From Actinomycetota bacterium (GTDB taxonomy: Bacteria > Actinomycetota > Thermoleophilia > Gaiellales > Gaiellaceae), in the NCBI GenBank assembly GCA_013812465.1, contig JACCTK010000287.1:1-5008 (forward strand): a stretch of 5,008 bases of DNA. Reading direction: 5' to 3'. Positions 1 through 5,008 of this stretch are shown in pieces; the first letter of the stretch is position 1, and each line of letters begins with the position of its first letter. The notes below the pieces were generated by a model. The model was not told where the DNA came from. It ran no database searches and was given only the letters and a program-made list of their open reading frames with translations. A program made the translations under genes and the position numbers.

Positions 1-1
1 C

Positions 2-172
2 GTGCTGCGTGACCTAGAGGGACTGAGCTACGAGGAGATCGCTGCGGTCACGGAGACGCCACTCGGCAGCGTCAAAGGCCGGCTGTTTCGTGCCCGACAA
101 GAGTTGATCGAGGTCCTACGCCACAACACCTATGACTGGGAGTTGCCCGATGAGCGAGCTTCTTCCGCCTGA
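2..172 (+). CDS. ECF-type RNA polymerase sigma factor, C-terminal fragment (5' end outside window)
   Basis: The frame is open from the window edge (first full codon at base 2) to a TGA at 170-172, giving 56 residues of the C-terminus. The stretch beginning VLRDLEGLSYEEIA and continuing through TPLGSVKGRLFRARQEL is a classic sigma-70 region 4 helix-turn-helix, the part that reads the promoter -35 element; LSYEEIA is the first helix and GSVKGRLFRAR the recognition helix. This form is typical of ECF (group 4) sigma factors, which redirect RNA polymerase to stress or envelope genes. Regions 2 and the linker lie upstream and cannot be seen, so the ECF subgroup is unknown. The tail after the HTH (HNTYDWELPDERASSA) is short and unremarkable. 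Its last 23 bases overlap the next gene, which implies translational coupling. Family assignment is firm; the regulon is unknown. Confidence 0.88.
   Translation: MLRDLEGLSYEEIAAVTETPLGSVKGRLFRARQELIEVLRHNTYDWELPDERASSA
139..142 (+). promoter_or_regulatory. Ribosome binding site that decides the start of the 81-aa small protein
   Basis: GGAG sits 7 nt before the ATG at 150 and lies inside the sigma factor gene. The alternative in-frame ATG at 132 has only a poor GAGG match 18 nt upstream, so the start at 150 is preferred. Confidence 0.5.
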
Positions 173-395
173 ACAGGAGATCACTCCCGCGGAGCAGCGC
201 CTATTGCATCTGCTGGACACACTTCGCCGCGAGACCGAAGGCGACGATGGCGCATTTGCCCGATCGGTGATGCGCCATGTGCGCGTGCAGAGCTTGCTGC
301 GCGAGCTGCTCGGCGCGGTTGGCGGACTCACGTCGGCTGTGCGCGAGGCTCTCGCGGTCCTGCTTCCTTCCGCACGGAGCGGAGAAGATCGCTAA
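150..395 (+). CDS. Small hypothetical protein (81 aa) coupled to the sigma factor and MscS genes
   Basis: I do not recognise a named family. The protein starts MSELLPPEQEITPAEQ and has no cysteine, so it lacks the HxxxCxxC motif of zinc-binding anti-sigma factors. Residues 11-30 look like a charged amphipathic helix (TPAEQRLLHLLDTLRRE). Residues about 36-75 (AFARSVMRHVRVQSLLRELL, then a more hydrophobic GAVGGLTSAVREALAVLLP) could form a membrane-associated or partner-binding helix pair, but there is no convincing transmembrane span. It begins within the end of the sigma gene (23-bp overlap), and its stop TAA (393-395) shares one base with the ATG of the channel gene, so the three are probably co-translated. 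By position it could modulate the sigma factor, as anti-sigma genes often follow their sigma gene, but that is inference from context only. An earlier ATG at 132 would add six residues. Confidence 0.7.
   Translation: MSELLPPEQEITPAEQRLLHLLDTLRRETEGDDGAFARSVMRHVRVQSLLRELLGAVGGLTSAVREALAVLLPSARSGEDR
381..387 (+). promoter_or_regulatory. Ribosome binding site of the MscS-like channel gene
   Basis: GGAGAAG lies 7 nt before the ATG at 395, within the end of the preceding gene. It supports that start and indicates independent ribosome loading in addition to TAATG stop-start coupling. Confidence 0.55.
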
Positions 396-1213
396 TGGTC
401 TTAGCTGACATCATCGATCGGGCGGCAGCCTCCTTCGGTGACGCACTGCCCCGGCTGGTGGGTGCGGTCGTGCTGCTCGTCATCGGTCTCCTGCTCGCCC
501 CGATCGTTGCGCGCTTCGTTCGGAAAGCGTTGAGTTCAGCGGGGCTCGATCGGCTTGGGGAGCGCTTCGGCGCACGCAGGGTTCTGTCTCGCATCGGGTT
601 CGAGCGCCCCCTCTCCGCTCTTGTTGCGACGGCGATCCGGATTGCGATCCTCGTCGTGACCATCGTCGCAGCGCTCTCCCTGCTCGGACTGGCGGCCCTT
701 TCGACCGCGCTCAACGAGCTGATCCTTTTCCTGCCGAACCTGTTCATCGCGCTCGTGCTCGTCCTGGCCGGCTTCATTGTGGCGGAGCTCGTCGGTGCAC
801 GGGTGCAGGGGCTTGCGACGCAGATGGATCTGCCGGGTCCGTTTCGGCAGGCGGTGGAGGCGGCGATCATCGCGCTCTTCTTGCTGACCGCGCTTGCGCA
901 GATCGGCGTCCGGACGACCATTCTGACGGGCCTGGTAGCGCTGATCATCGTGGCCGTCAGCTTGACGTTCGCGCTGGCGTTCGGACTTGGTGGGCGCGAC
1001 GTCGCCCGACAGTTGAGCGCCGGACGCTATGTCGGCAACGCCTACCGCGTCGGCGATCAGATCGAGGTGGCCGGATTCAGCGGTCGCATCAGCCGCATCG
1101 AGTCAGCCGCCACCGTGCTCGAGGCAGGCGACGGACGCGCCATTCGTATCCCCAACCAGATATTGCTCGAGTCGGTCGTTACCGTTAGCGCGGGCAATGC
1201 CGAGCGTGGCTAG
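395..1213 (+). CDS. Small-conductance mechanosensitive channel, MscS-like family with conserved TM helix
   Basis: A 272-aa inner-membrane protein expected to open under membrane tension and release solutes after osmotic downshock. Hydrophobic segments lie at about residues 18-42, 75-100, 108-133, 153-171 and 174-198. The last is Gly/Ala-rich and runs into FGLGGRDVAR (196-205), the usual junction between the pore helix and the cytoplasmic domain. Residues 212-262 form the MscS beta domain: YRVGDQIEVAGFSGRISRIE, then a T-x-L stretch and IRIPNQILLE, whose P253-N254 matches the conserved PN of the family. The large C-terminal alpha/beta domain of E. coli MscS is absent, as in the short channels carrying the 'conserved TM helix' (PF05552-type) repeat. 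The start is supported by GGAGAAG and by TAATG overlap with the upstream gene. It converges with the glycosyl-phosphotransferase gene, with 10 bp between stops and no clear terminator. Confidence 0.88.
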   Translation: MVLADIIDRAAASFGDALPRLVGAVVLLVIGLLLAPIVARFVRKALSSAGLDRLGERFGARRVLSRIGFERPLSALVATAIRIAILVVTIVAALSLLGLAALSTALNELILFLPNLFIALVLVLAGFIVAELVGARVQGLATQMDLPGPFRQAVEAAIIALFLLTALAQIGVRTTILTGLVALIIVAVSLTFALAFGLGGRDVARQLSAGRYVGNAYRVGDQIEVAGFSGRISRIESAATVLEAGDGRAIRIPNQILLESVVTVSAGNAERG

Positions 1214-1223
1214 CCCGTACCAG

Positions 1224-2735
1224 CTAGTAAGCGCCTCGCCGGCCGATCACGGCCGGGATCGTTCGCGCGATGATCGTGATGTCGAGCCAGATCGACCAGT
1301 TCTCGAGATAGGTGAAGTCGAGCCGGACGAGGTCGTCGAAGGTGAGGCCCGAGCGCCCGGAGATCTGCCAGAGGCCCGTCATCCCGGGCAGGACCGCGTA
1401 GCGCGCGCGATGCCAGTCCTCGAGTAGCCGGTAGTCGCGTAGCGGGAGCGGGCGCGGCCCGACGAGGCTCATCTCGCCCCTGAGGACGTTCACGATCTGC
1501 GGGATCTCGTCGAGCGAAAGGCGACGAAGAACCCGGCCCACCCCCGTGACGCGTGGGTCGTCGCGGATCTTGAAGAGCGCTCCCTCCGCCTCGTTCGCGT
1601 CCTCGAGCCTGGGTTGCAGCTCTGCCGCCTCCGCGACCATCGTCCGGAACTTGAGCATCTCGAACTCCCGCTCGCCGACCCCGATCCGCCGGTCGACGAA
1701 CAACACCGGCCCGCGCGAGCCGAGTGTGATCGCCAGCGCGATCACAAGCCAAAGAGGAAGGAGGAGCACCGCCACGAGGACGCTGACGACGATGTCGAAG
1801 GTGCGCTTGACCGCCCAGTCTCCGCCGGTCAGAACGGGCGGGCGAAGCTCGAAGAGCGGGGCGCCCTGGCCTGGAACGTACTCGCCACGCTGAACCAGGA
1901 GCTCGGTCGTATCGGGGGCAAGCCGCACCTTGATCCCTTGCCGGTGTGCCTGCTCGACGACTTCCAAGACCGTTCTCTCGTCGAAGTGGGCCTCGGAGAG
2001 GATCACCTCGTCCGGGCGCGCCTCTTCGAGCACGCTCGCCAGCTCCTCCCGGGAGCCGAGGAGGCGCAGGCCCGGGATGCCGTCCTGGGCGACGACGCCG
2101 ACGAACTCGTAGGCCAGCCCGCCGCGAGCGGCGGCAAGCGTGTTGCGCAGCTCGACGAGCGCCTTGCCCTCCCCGACGAGGACCACGCGACGCCTGATCC
2201 CCACGGCTCGCATCAGCTCGAGCGACACCGACTCGTAGGACGCGCGCAGAAGGCCGATCGCGAGAGCCGAGACGAAAACGGAGGTCGGGATCAGCCCGGA
2301 GGTCGCGAAGTCGTATCCCGTCCCTATGCCGAACGCGAGCACGATCAGGGCCACGACGATGAGCGAGGCGAGGATGCGCCCAGCGCCCGGTCGCAGCTCG
2401 CGCTGGCGGTAGAGGCCCGCTTGGGCAAATACGAGAACGGTGATCGGAGCGGCGAACTTGAGCCACTCCGCCGGACCTTCGCTCCAGAGCAGCCCCCAGA
2501 GGATGTCTCCCTCGCCGCGGACGAGCTCCCGCGTGACGAGCGCGAGGTAGATTCCGAGCGCGAGCCCGGCAACATCGAGCGCTACGAGGGTGAGCACGGA
2601 AAGCGCCCGCCGGACGAGGCCGAGGATCGGCCCGCGGGAGAGGAGATAGACCCGGGAGGCGCGGACGTCGCGTCCTGTTGATGCTGGTACCGGAACAGGC
2701 TGCGGCGTCTCGGCCGGGGGAGCGGCCTTGGACAC
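1224..2735 (-). CDS. Exopolysaccharide polyprenyl glycosylphosphotransferase (WcaJ/WbaP-type initiating sugar-1-P transferase)
   Basis: A 503-aa membrane enzyme of the polyprenyl-phosphate hexose-1-phosphate transferase family. It would transfer a sugar-1-phosphate from a UDP-sugar to undecaprenyl phosphate, the first step in building a capsule or exopolysaccharide repeat. After a Pro-rich N-terminus come about four hydrophobic segments (44-66, 91-108, 120-138, 149-164), then a Rossmann-like middle domain beginning RRVVLVGEG (182-190). The catalytic domain follows: VKRTFDIV (309-316), a membrane-entering helix (315-338), LKFRTM (361-366), SLDEIPQ (407-413) with the catalytic Asp409-Glu410 pair, MSLVGPRP (422-429) and PGMTGLWQISGRS (450-462). 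All hallmark motifs are intact and the length is normal. GTG at 2735 is the only usable upstream start before an in-frame TAA. It has no Shine-Dalgarno site, which suggests a leaderless transcript. The exact sugar cannot be read from the sequence. Confidence 0.93.
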   Translation of the reverse strand: MSKAAPPAETPQPVPVPASTGRDVRASRVYLLSRGPILGLVRRALSVLTLVALDVAGLALGIYLALVTRELVRGEGDILWGLLWSEGPAEWLKFAAPITVLVFAQAGLYRQRELRPGAGRILASLIVVALIVLAFGIGTGYDFATSGLIPTSVFVSALAIGLLRASYESVSLELMRAVGIRRRVVLVGEGKALVELRNTLAAARGGLAYEFVGVVAQDGIPGLRLLGSREELASVLEEARPDEVILSEAHFDERTVLEVVEQAHRQGIKVRLAPDTTELLVQRGEYVPGQGAPLFELRPPVLTGGDWAVKRTFDIVVSVLVAVLLLPLWLVIALAITLGSRGPVLFVDRRIGVGEREFEMLKFRTMVAEAAELQPRLEDANEAEGALFKIRDDPRVTGVGRVLRRLSLDEIPQIVNVLRGEMSLVGPRPLPLRDYRLLEDWHRARYAVLPGMTGLWQISGRSGLTFDDLVRLDFTYLENWSIWLDITIIARTIPAVIGRRGAY

Positions 2736-2742
2736 GTCGTGA

Positions 2743-2748
2743 AGCTTA
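2743..2748 (-). promoter_or_regulatory. Candidate -10 element for a leaderless transcript of the glycosylphosphotransferase gene
   Basis: TAAGCT on the minus strand fits TAnnnT and ends 7 nt before the GTG at 2735, the spacing expected if transcription starts at the first base of the start codon. No Shine-Dalgarno site is present in front of that GTG, which agrees with leaderless translation, common in actinobacteria. No good -35 hexamer is visible at 17-18 nt spacing, so the call is tentative. Confidence 0.35.
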
Positions 2749-2783
2749 GAGCCACCCTCAGAACGCGGGGCTGAAAAACGCCA

Positions 2784-2800
2784 AGTAACAGTCTGTTACT
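2784..2800. promoter_or_regulatory. 17-bp perfect palindrome, possible repressor operator
   Basis: AGTAACAGTCTGTTACT consists of two 8-bp half-sites that are exact reverse complements around one central base. It lies 48 bp upstream of the glycosylphosphotransferase GTG and just upstream of the putative promoter. Its AT-rich half-sites stand out from the GC-rich surroundings. The size and symmetry suit a dimeric helix-turn-helix regulator such as a TetR- or GntR-type protein, but no regulator gene is visible in the window. An alternative is a weak minus-strand terminator (7-bp stem, 3-nt loop, five Ts a few bases downstream), less likely because the stem is short and AT-rich. Confidence 0.45.
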
Positions 2801-2857
2801 AGGGGCCTGTCCGGAAAGTGCCAGGCGGCCGGATCCACTTTCCGGACAGGCCCCTAG
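2799..2857. repeat. 59-bp perfect inverted-repeat element (two 22-bp arms, 15-bp loop)
   Basis: The arm at 2799-2820 (CTAGGGGCCTGTCCGG...AAGTG) is the exact reverse complement of 2836-2857, separated by a 15-base spacer. Both outer ends read CTAG. The left end shares two bases with the 17-bp palindrome, and the right end contains the TAG stop codon of the deacetylase-like gene. In RNA it would form a very stable hairpin between the two co-directional minus-strand genes, but no T-run follows directly, so it is not a textbook intrinsic terminator. It could be a REP/MITE-like mobile palindrome or the fused ends of an insertion sequence. CTAG ends recall insertion sequences that target CTAG or TA, but no transposase is present. 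Confidence 0.75.
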
Positions 2858-3606
2858 GTCGTCCGAGTGACTGCAGACCAAGAGATTTCGGGCGCGGTCT
2901 CCGTCGTGTGGGCAAGACTCGCGTGGTCTGTCGGTTCCGTGAGACGGGCGAGAAGAGCGAGAAGCGCCAGCAGGCCAAACCTTCGACGGCGGTCGGCGAG
3001 GTCCGTGTCGTGGAAGTAGACGTGGACGAATCTCGGCACCGATCTCGGTCGGAGCAGCGCGCGTCCGAGGTCGCCCAGCGAATGCGTCGTAGGGATCGCT
3101 GCGAGAAGCTTCTCCGACAGGAGTCGGATGCGCGCGGGTTCCCCGAGCGAGGCCCACACCTCACCGGGTGCGAGATACGTGGGACGCCAAGCGCGCGCGG
3201 TGCAGTCGACGTAGCCGAGCTCGACACAGGCCTCGGCTACCTCGATGTCCGTATACCAGCCGCCGCCGCAGAAGAGCGTCGGCGCGAGTCCGAGCTCTCG
3301 CATCCGCCGGCCTTCCGCGAGCACCCGCTCGCCTGTCGGGCCACCAGTCGGCCGTGCGTGGTCGGGGGCGGTCCAATGCGTGTGCTGGCCCAGCGGGCCA
3401 CGGGTGGCTGCCTCCCGCGCTCGCTCGAGCCACTTCCCCTCGTCCTCCCCAGCCGTCGCATCCGCGGGACGCATCAGCGCAGCGATCGCGAATCCGGCTG
3501 GCCGACGCCGCTGCAGCTCCGAGAAGCGCGCCCAGACCTCGTCGTCGAGGGGTCGCTCGACGTGACAGGAGACGACCGCGTACCGTTTCCGTGTCGTGTG
3601 CGGCAT
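2854..3606 (-). CDS. Polysaccharide deacetylase-like protein (divergent NodB/CE4-like fold)
   Basis: A 250-aa protein that I place, with moderate confidence, in the polysaccharide deacetylase superfamily, whose members remove N- or O-acetyl groups from cell-surface glycans using a metal ion. Visible elements in order are AVVSCHVERPLDDEVW (10-25, start of a beta strand with acidic residues), GPLGQHTHW (70-78) with H75 and H77 as likely metal ligands, LFCGGGWYTD (111-120), GYVDCTARAWRP (131-142), PTTHSLG (172-178), and FVHVYFHDTDL (193-203) with H195 and H199. The canonical TFDDG and SHTxxHP motifs are not literally present. There is no signal peptide, so a cytoplasmic role is possible. The ATG at 3606 is chosen because further upstream the frame only runs antisense to the asparagine synthase gene; GGAGGG lies 16 nt away, too far to be convincing. 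The stop TAG lies in the inverted-repeat element, so the C-terminus may have been altered. It precedes the glycosylphosphotransferase gene on the same strand. Confidence 0.72.
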   Translation of the reverse strand: MPHTTRKRYAVVSCHVERPLDDEVWARFSELQRRRPAGFAIAALMRPADATAGEDEGKWLERAREAATRGPLGQHTHWTAPDHARPTGGPTGERVLAEGRRMRELGLAPTLFCGGGWYTDIEVAEACVELGYVDCTARAWRPTYLAPGEVWASLGEPARIRLLSEKLLAAIPTTHSLGDLGRALLRPRSVPRFVHVYFHDTDLADRRRRFGLLALLALLARLTEPTDHASLAHTTETAPEISWSAVTRTT

Positions 3607-5008
3607 CAGCGGACTAGTATCGCCCTCCGCTCCGGCCGACCCGGACGTCGTCGCCCGCATGACCGAGGCGCTCGTCCATCGAGGTCCCGACTCCGGCGGC
3701 ATCACCGCGCTCGGCCGCTGCGTCCTCGGCCATCGCCGCCTTCGTGTCGTCGACCTCGAGACCGGAGAGCAACCTGTGACGAACGAGTCCGGCGACGTCG
3801 TCTCGGTCTTCAACGGCGAGCTGTACGACTTCCACGAGGTTCGCCGCGGCCTCCACGAGCGTGGTCATCAGGTGCCAGGCGCCGGTGACACCGCTGTCAT
3901 CCCGCATGTGTACGAAGAGCACGGGGTCGACTTCCCTCGAGCGCTTGGGGGCATGTTCGCGATCGCGCTCTGGGATCGAGCCCGCGAACGCCTCGTCCTC
4001 GCACGCGACCGGATCGGCAAGAAGCCGCTCCACTACGTCTCCTTGCCGGACCGCTCGCTCGCGTTCGCCTCGGAGCTGAAGGCCCTGTTGCCGCTGCCGG
4101 GCCTGCGGCGCGAGCTCTCTCCGCAGGCACTCGACGCGTACCTGGCGCTCCAGTACGTCCCGGGCGTGGAGACCGGCGTCGCCGGCATTCGCCGACTCGC
4201 TCCGGGACACGTTCTCGTGTGGGAGAACGGTGAGATCCGGACGAAGCGGTACTGGGAGCTCGAGGCCGAGCCGCGCGAGCTGGCCGACGAGGACTGGTTG
4301 GAGCTCGTACGAGCGACGGTGCGGGATGCGGTGCGTCGCCGGCTCGTCAGCGACGTCCCACTGGGAGCGCTGCTCTCCGGCGGGATCGACTCCACGATCG
4401 TCGTCGGCCTGATGGCGCAAGAGTCAACCCAGCCGGTGCGCACGTTCACCGTCGGCGTGCGCGACCCACGCTACGACGAGCGACAGGCCGCTCGCGTCGC
4501 GGCGAGCGCCTTCGGCACGATGCACGAGGAGCTCCTCGTCGAGCCCGATCCGGTCGCGCTCGTCTCGCAGCTGACGTCGTTCCTCGACGAGCCGCTCGGC
4601 GACGAGGCGATCCTGCCCACATTCCTCATCTCGGAGGTTGCGCGCCGGCACGTCACGGTCGCGCTGACCGGAGACGGCGGCGACGAGTCGTTCGCCGGGT
4701 ACGAGCGCTATCGGGCGATGCAGATCGCAGAGCGGATCGGCGCGATCCCACTGCTGCCGAGCCTCGGCGCCCGCGCCCTGCGCGCGCTCCCCGCGGGGCG
4801 GCGCCATCCGCGTTCGACGGTATTTCGCGCGGCGCGCCTGCTGGAGGCCGCGGCGCAGCCGCCGTGGGAGCGCTACGGCGCGCTGATGGAGATCTTTCCC
4901 GCCGGGCTCCGCGCCCAGCTCTACACGCCAAGCCTGACCGCTGCCCTCGGCGCGCCGAGCCCTGCGTGGGCGCTGCTCGGCCATCCGCCGGCGAGCGGGA
5001 TCGCCGGG
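3596..5008 (+). CDS. asnB: Asparagine synthase (glutamine-hydrolysing) family amidotransferase, 3' end outside window
   Basis: 471 codons are present with no stop, and the usual family length of roughly 600-650 residues implies that the missing part lies beyond the window. The N-terminal class II glutaminase domain begins MCGISGL, and the GTG start is fixed because Cys2 becomes the nucleophile. Other glutaminase features are HRG at 28-30, HRRL at 46-49, VFNGELY (71-77), GDT (97-99) and ARDRIGKKPL (136-145). The synthetase domain holds the ATP-binding PP-loop LLSGGIDST (259-267), TFTVGV (283-288), DEPLGDEAILPT (331-342) and TGDGGDESFAGYERY (358-372). It uses glutamine-derived ammonia and ATP to amidate a carboxylate: aspartate in true AsnB, possibly another substrate in paralogues located in surface-glycan clusters, as here. 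There is no nearby Shine-Dalgarno site (AGGAG is 24 nt away), so it may be leaderless; TACCGT at 3581-3586 is a weak -10 candidate. Its first 11 bp overlap the divergent deacetylase-like gene. Confidence 0.92.
   Translation, partial: MCGISGLVSPSAPADPDVVARMTEALVHRGPDSGGITALGRCVLGHRRLRVVDLETGEQPVTNESGDVVSVFNGELYDFHEVRRGLHERGHQVPGAGDTAVIPHVYEEHGVDFPRALGGMFAIALWDRARERLVLARDRIGKKPLHYVSLPDRSLAFASELKALLPLPGLRRELSPQALDAYLALQYVPGVETGVAGIRRLAPGHVLVWENGEIRTKRYWELEAEPRELADEDWLELVRATVRDAVRRRLVSDVPLGALLSGGIDSTIVVGLMAQESTQPVRTFTVGVRDPRYDERQAARVAASAFGTMHEELLVEPDPVALVSQLTSFLDEPLGDEAILPTFLISEVARRHVTVALTGDGGDESFAGYERYRAMQIAERIGAIPLLPSLGARALRALPAGRRHPRSTVFRAARLLEAAAQPPWERYGALMEIFPAGLRAQLYTPSLTAALGAPSPAWALLGHPPASGIAG

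Noticed and set aside
132..149. Earlier ATG for the 81-aa small protein
   Set aside because: It has no well-placed ribosome binding site, whereas the ATG at 150 has GGAG at 7-nt spacing; kept only as an alternative.
328..948. 206-codon open frame on the - strand opposite the MscS-like gene
   Set aside because: Ser/Arg/Thr-rich antisense shadow of a gene with clear membrane segments and MscS motifs.
1210..1227. Short CTAGC...GCTAG inverted repeat between the convergent genes as a terminator
   Set aside because: Only a 5-bp stem with an 8-nt loop and no T-run; too weak to call.
1210..2466. 418-codon open frame on the - strand in another frame
   Set aside because: It overlaps the glycosylphosphotransferase gene on the same strand in a different frame and is extremely Arg/Pro/Gly-rich with no motif.
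1614..2681. 355-codon open frame on the + strand
   Set aside because: It is entirely antisense to the glycosylphosphotransferase, whose motifs are intact. The composition (Glu, Arg, Asp, Gly-rich, few hydrophobic cores) is that of an antisense shadow.
3607..3813. N-terminal extension of the deacetylase-like protein by 69 residues
   Set aside because: The extra residues are low-complexity (Ser/Thr/Arg/Pro) and antisense to the asparagine synthase glutaminase domain. Family-like sequence begins only at about MPHTTRKRYAVVS.
2818..3888. 356-codon open frame on the + strand
   Set aside because: It runs antisense to the deacetylase-like gene and then out of frame with the asparagine synthase gene. 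The translation is Arg/Pro-rich, low in recognisable motifs, and typical of a shadow frame in GC-rich DNA.
3614..4420. 268-codon open frame on the - strand opposite the asparagine synthase gene
   Set aside because: Antisense to the highly conserved glutaminase and PP-loop motifs, with no recognisable domain of its own.

Overview
The window is GC-rich with dense, overlapping coding and strong G/C third-position bias. This fits a high-GC actinobacterium. The gene families and the frequent lack of Shine-Dalgarno sites suggest a Thermoleophilia-like lineage (Gaiellales/Solirubrobacterales), but that assignment is an inference from style, not a database match.

Left part (2-1213, + strand): a tightly coupled three-gene run. 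It holds the 3' end of an ECF-type sigma factor gene (region 4 helix-turn-helix), a small 81-aa protein of unknown function whose start lies inside the sigma gene, and a MscS-like mechanosensitive channel whose ATG shares one base with the preceding stop (TAATG). The layout suggests one transcript linking a regulator to an envelope or osmotic response.

Middle part (1224-3606, - strand): an exopolysaccharide module read right to left. First comes a divergent polysaccharide-deacetylase-like protein (3606 to 2854), then a polyprenyl-phosphate sugar phosphotransferase of the WcaJ/WbaP type (2735 to 1224), which loads the first sugar of a glycan repeat onto undecaprenyl phosphate. The 118-bp gap between them holds a 17-bp palindrome and a 59-bp perfect inverted-repeat element that supplies the deacetylase stop codon. 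The channel and transferase genes converge with only 10 bp between their stop codons.

Right part (3596-5008, + strand): the 5' 471 codons of a glutamine-hydrolysing asparagine synthase family gene, running off the window. Its GTG start is fixed by the catalytic Cys2 and overlaps the start of the divergent deacetylase by 11 bp. Such amidotransferases are often found in surface-polysaccharide clusters, so 1224-5008 is probably the edge of a glycan biosynthesis locus.

No RNA genes, CRISPR arrays, transposase genes or phage genes were seen. I do not see a clearly new multi-gene system. The most unusual items are the palindromic DNA at 2784-2857 and the atypical deacetylase.
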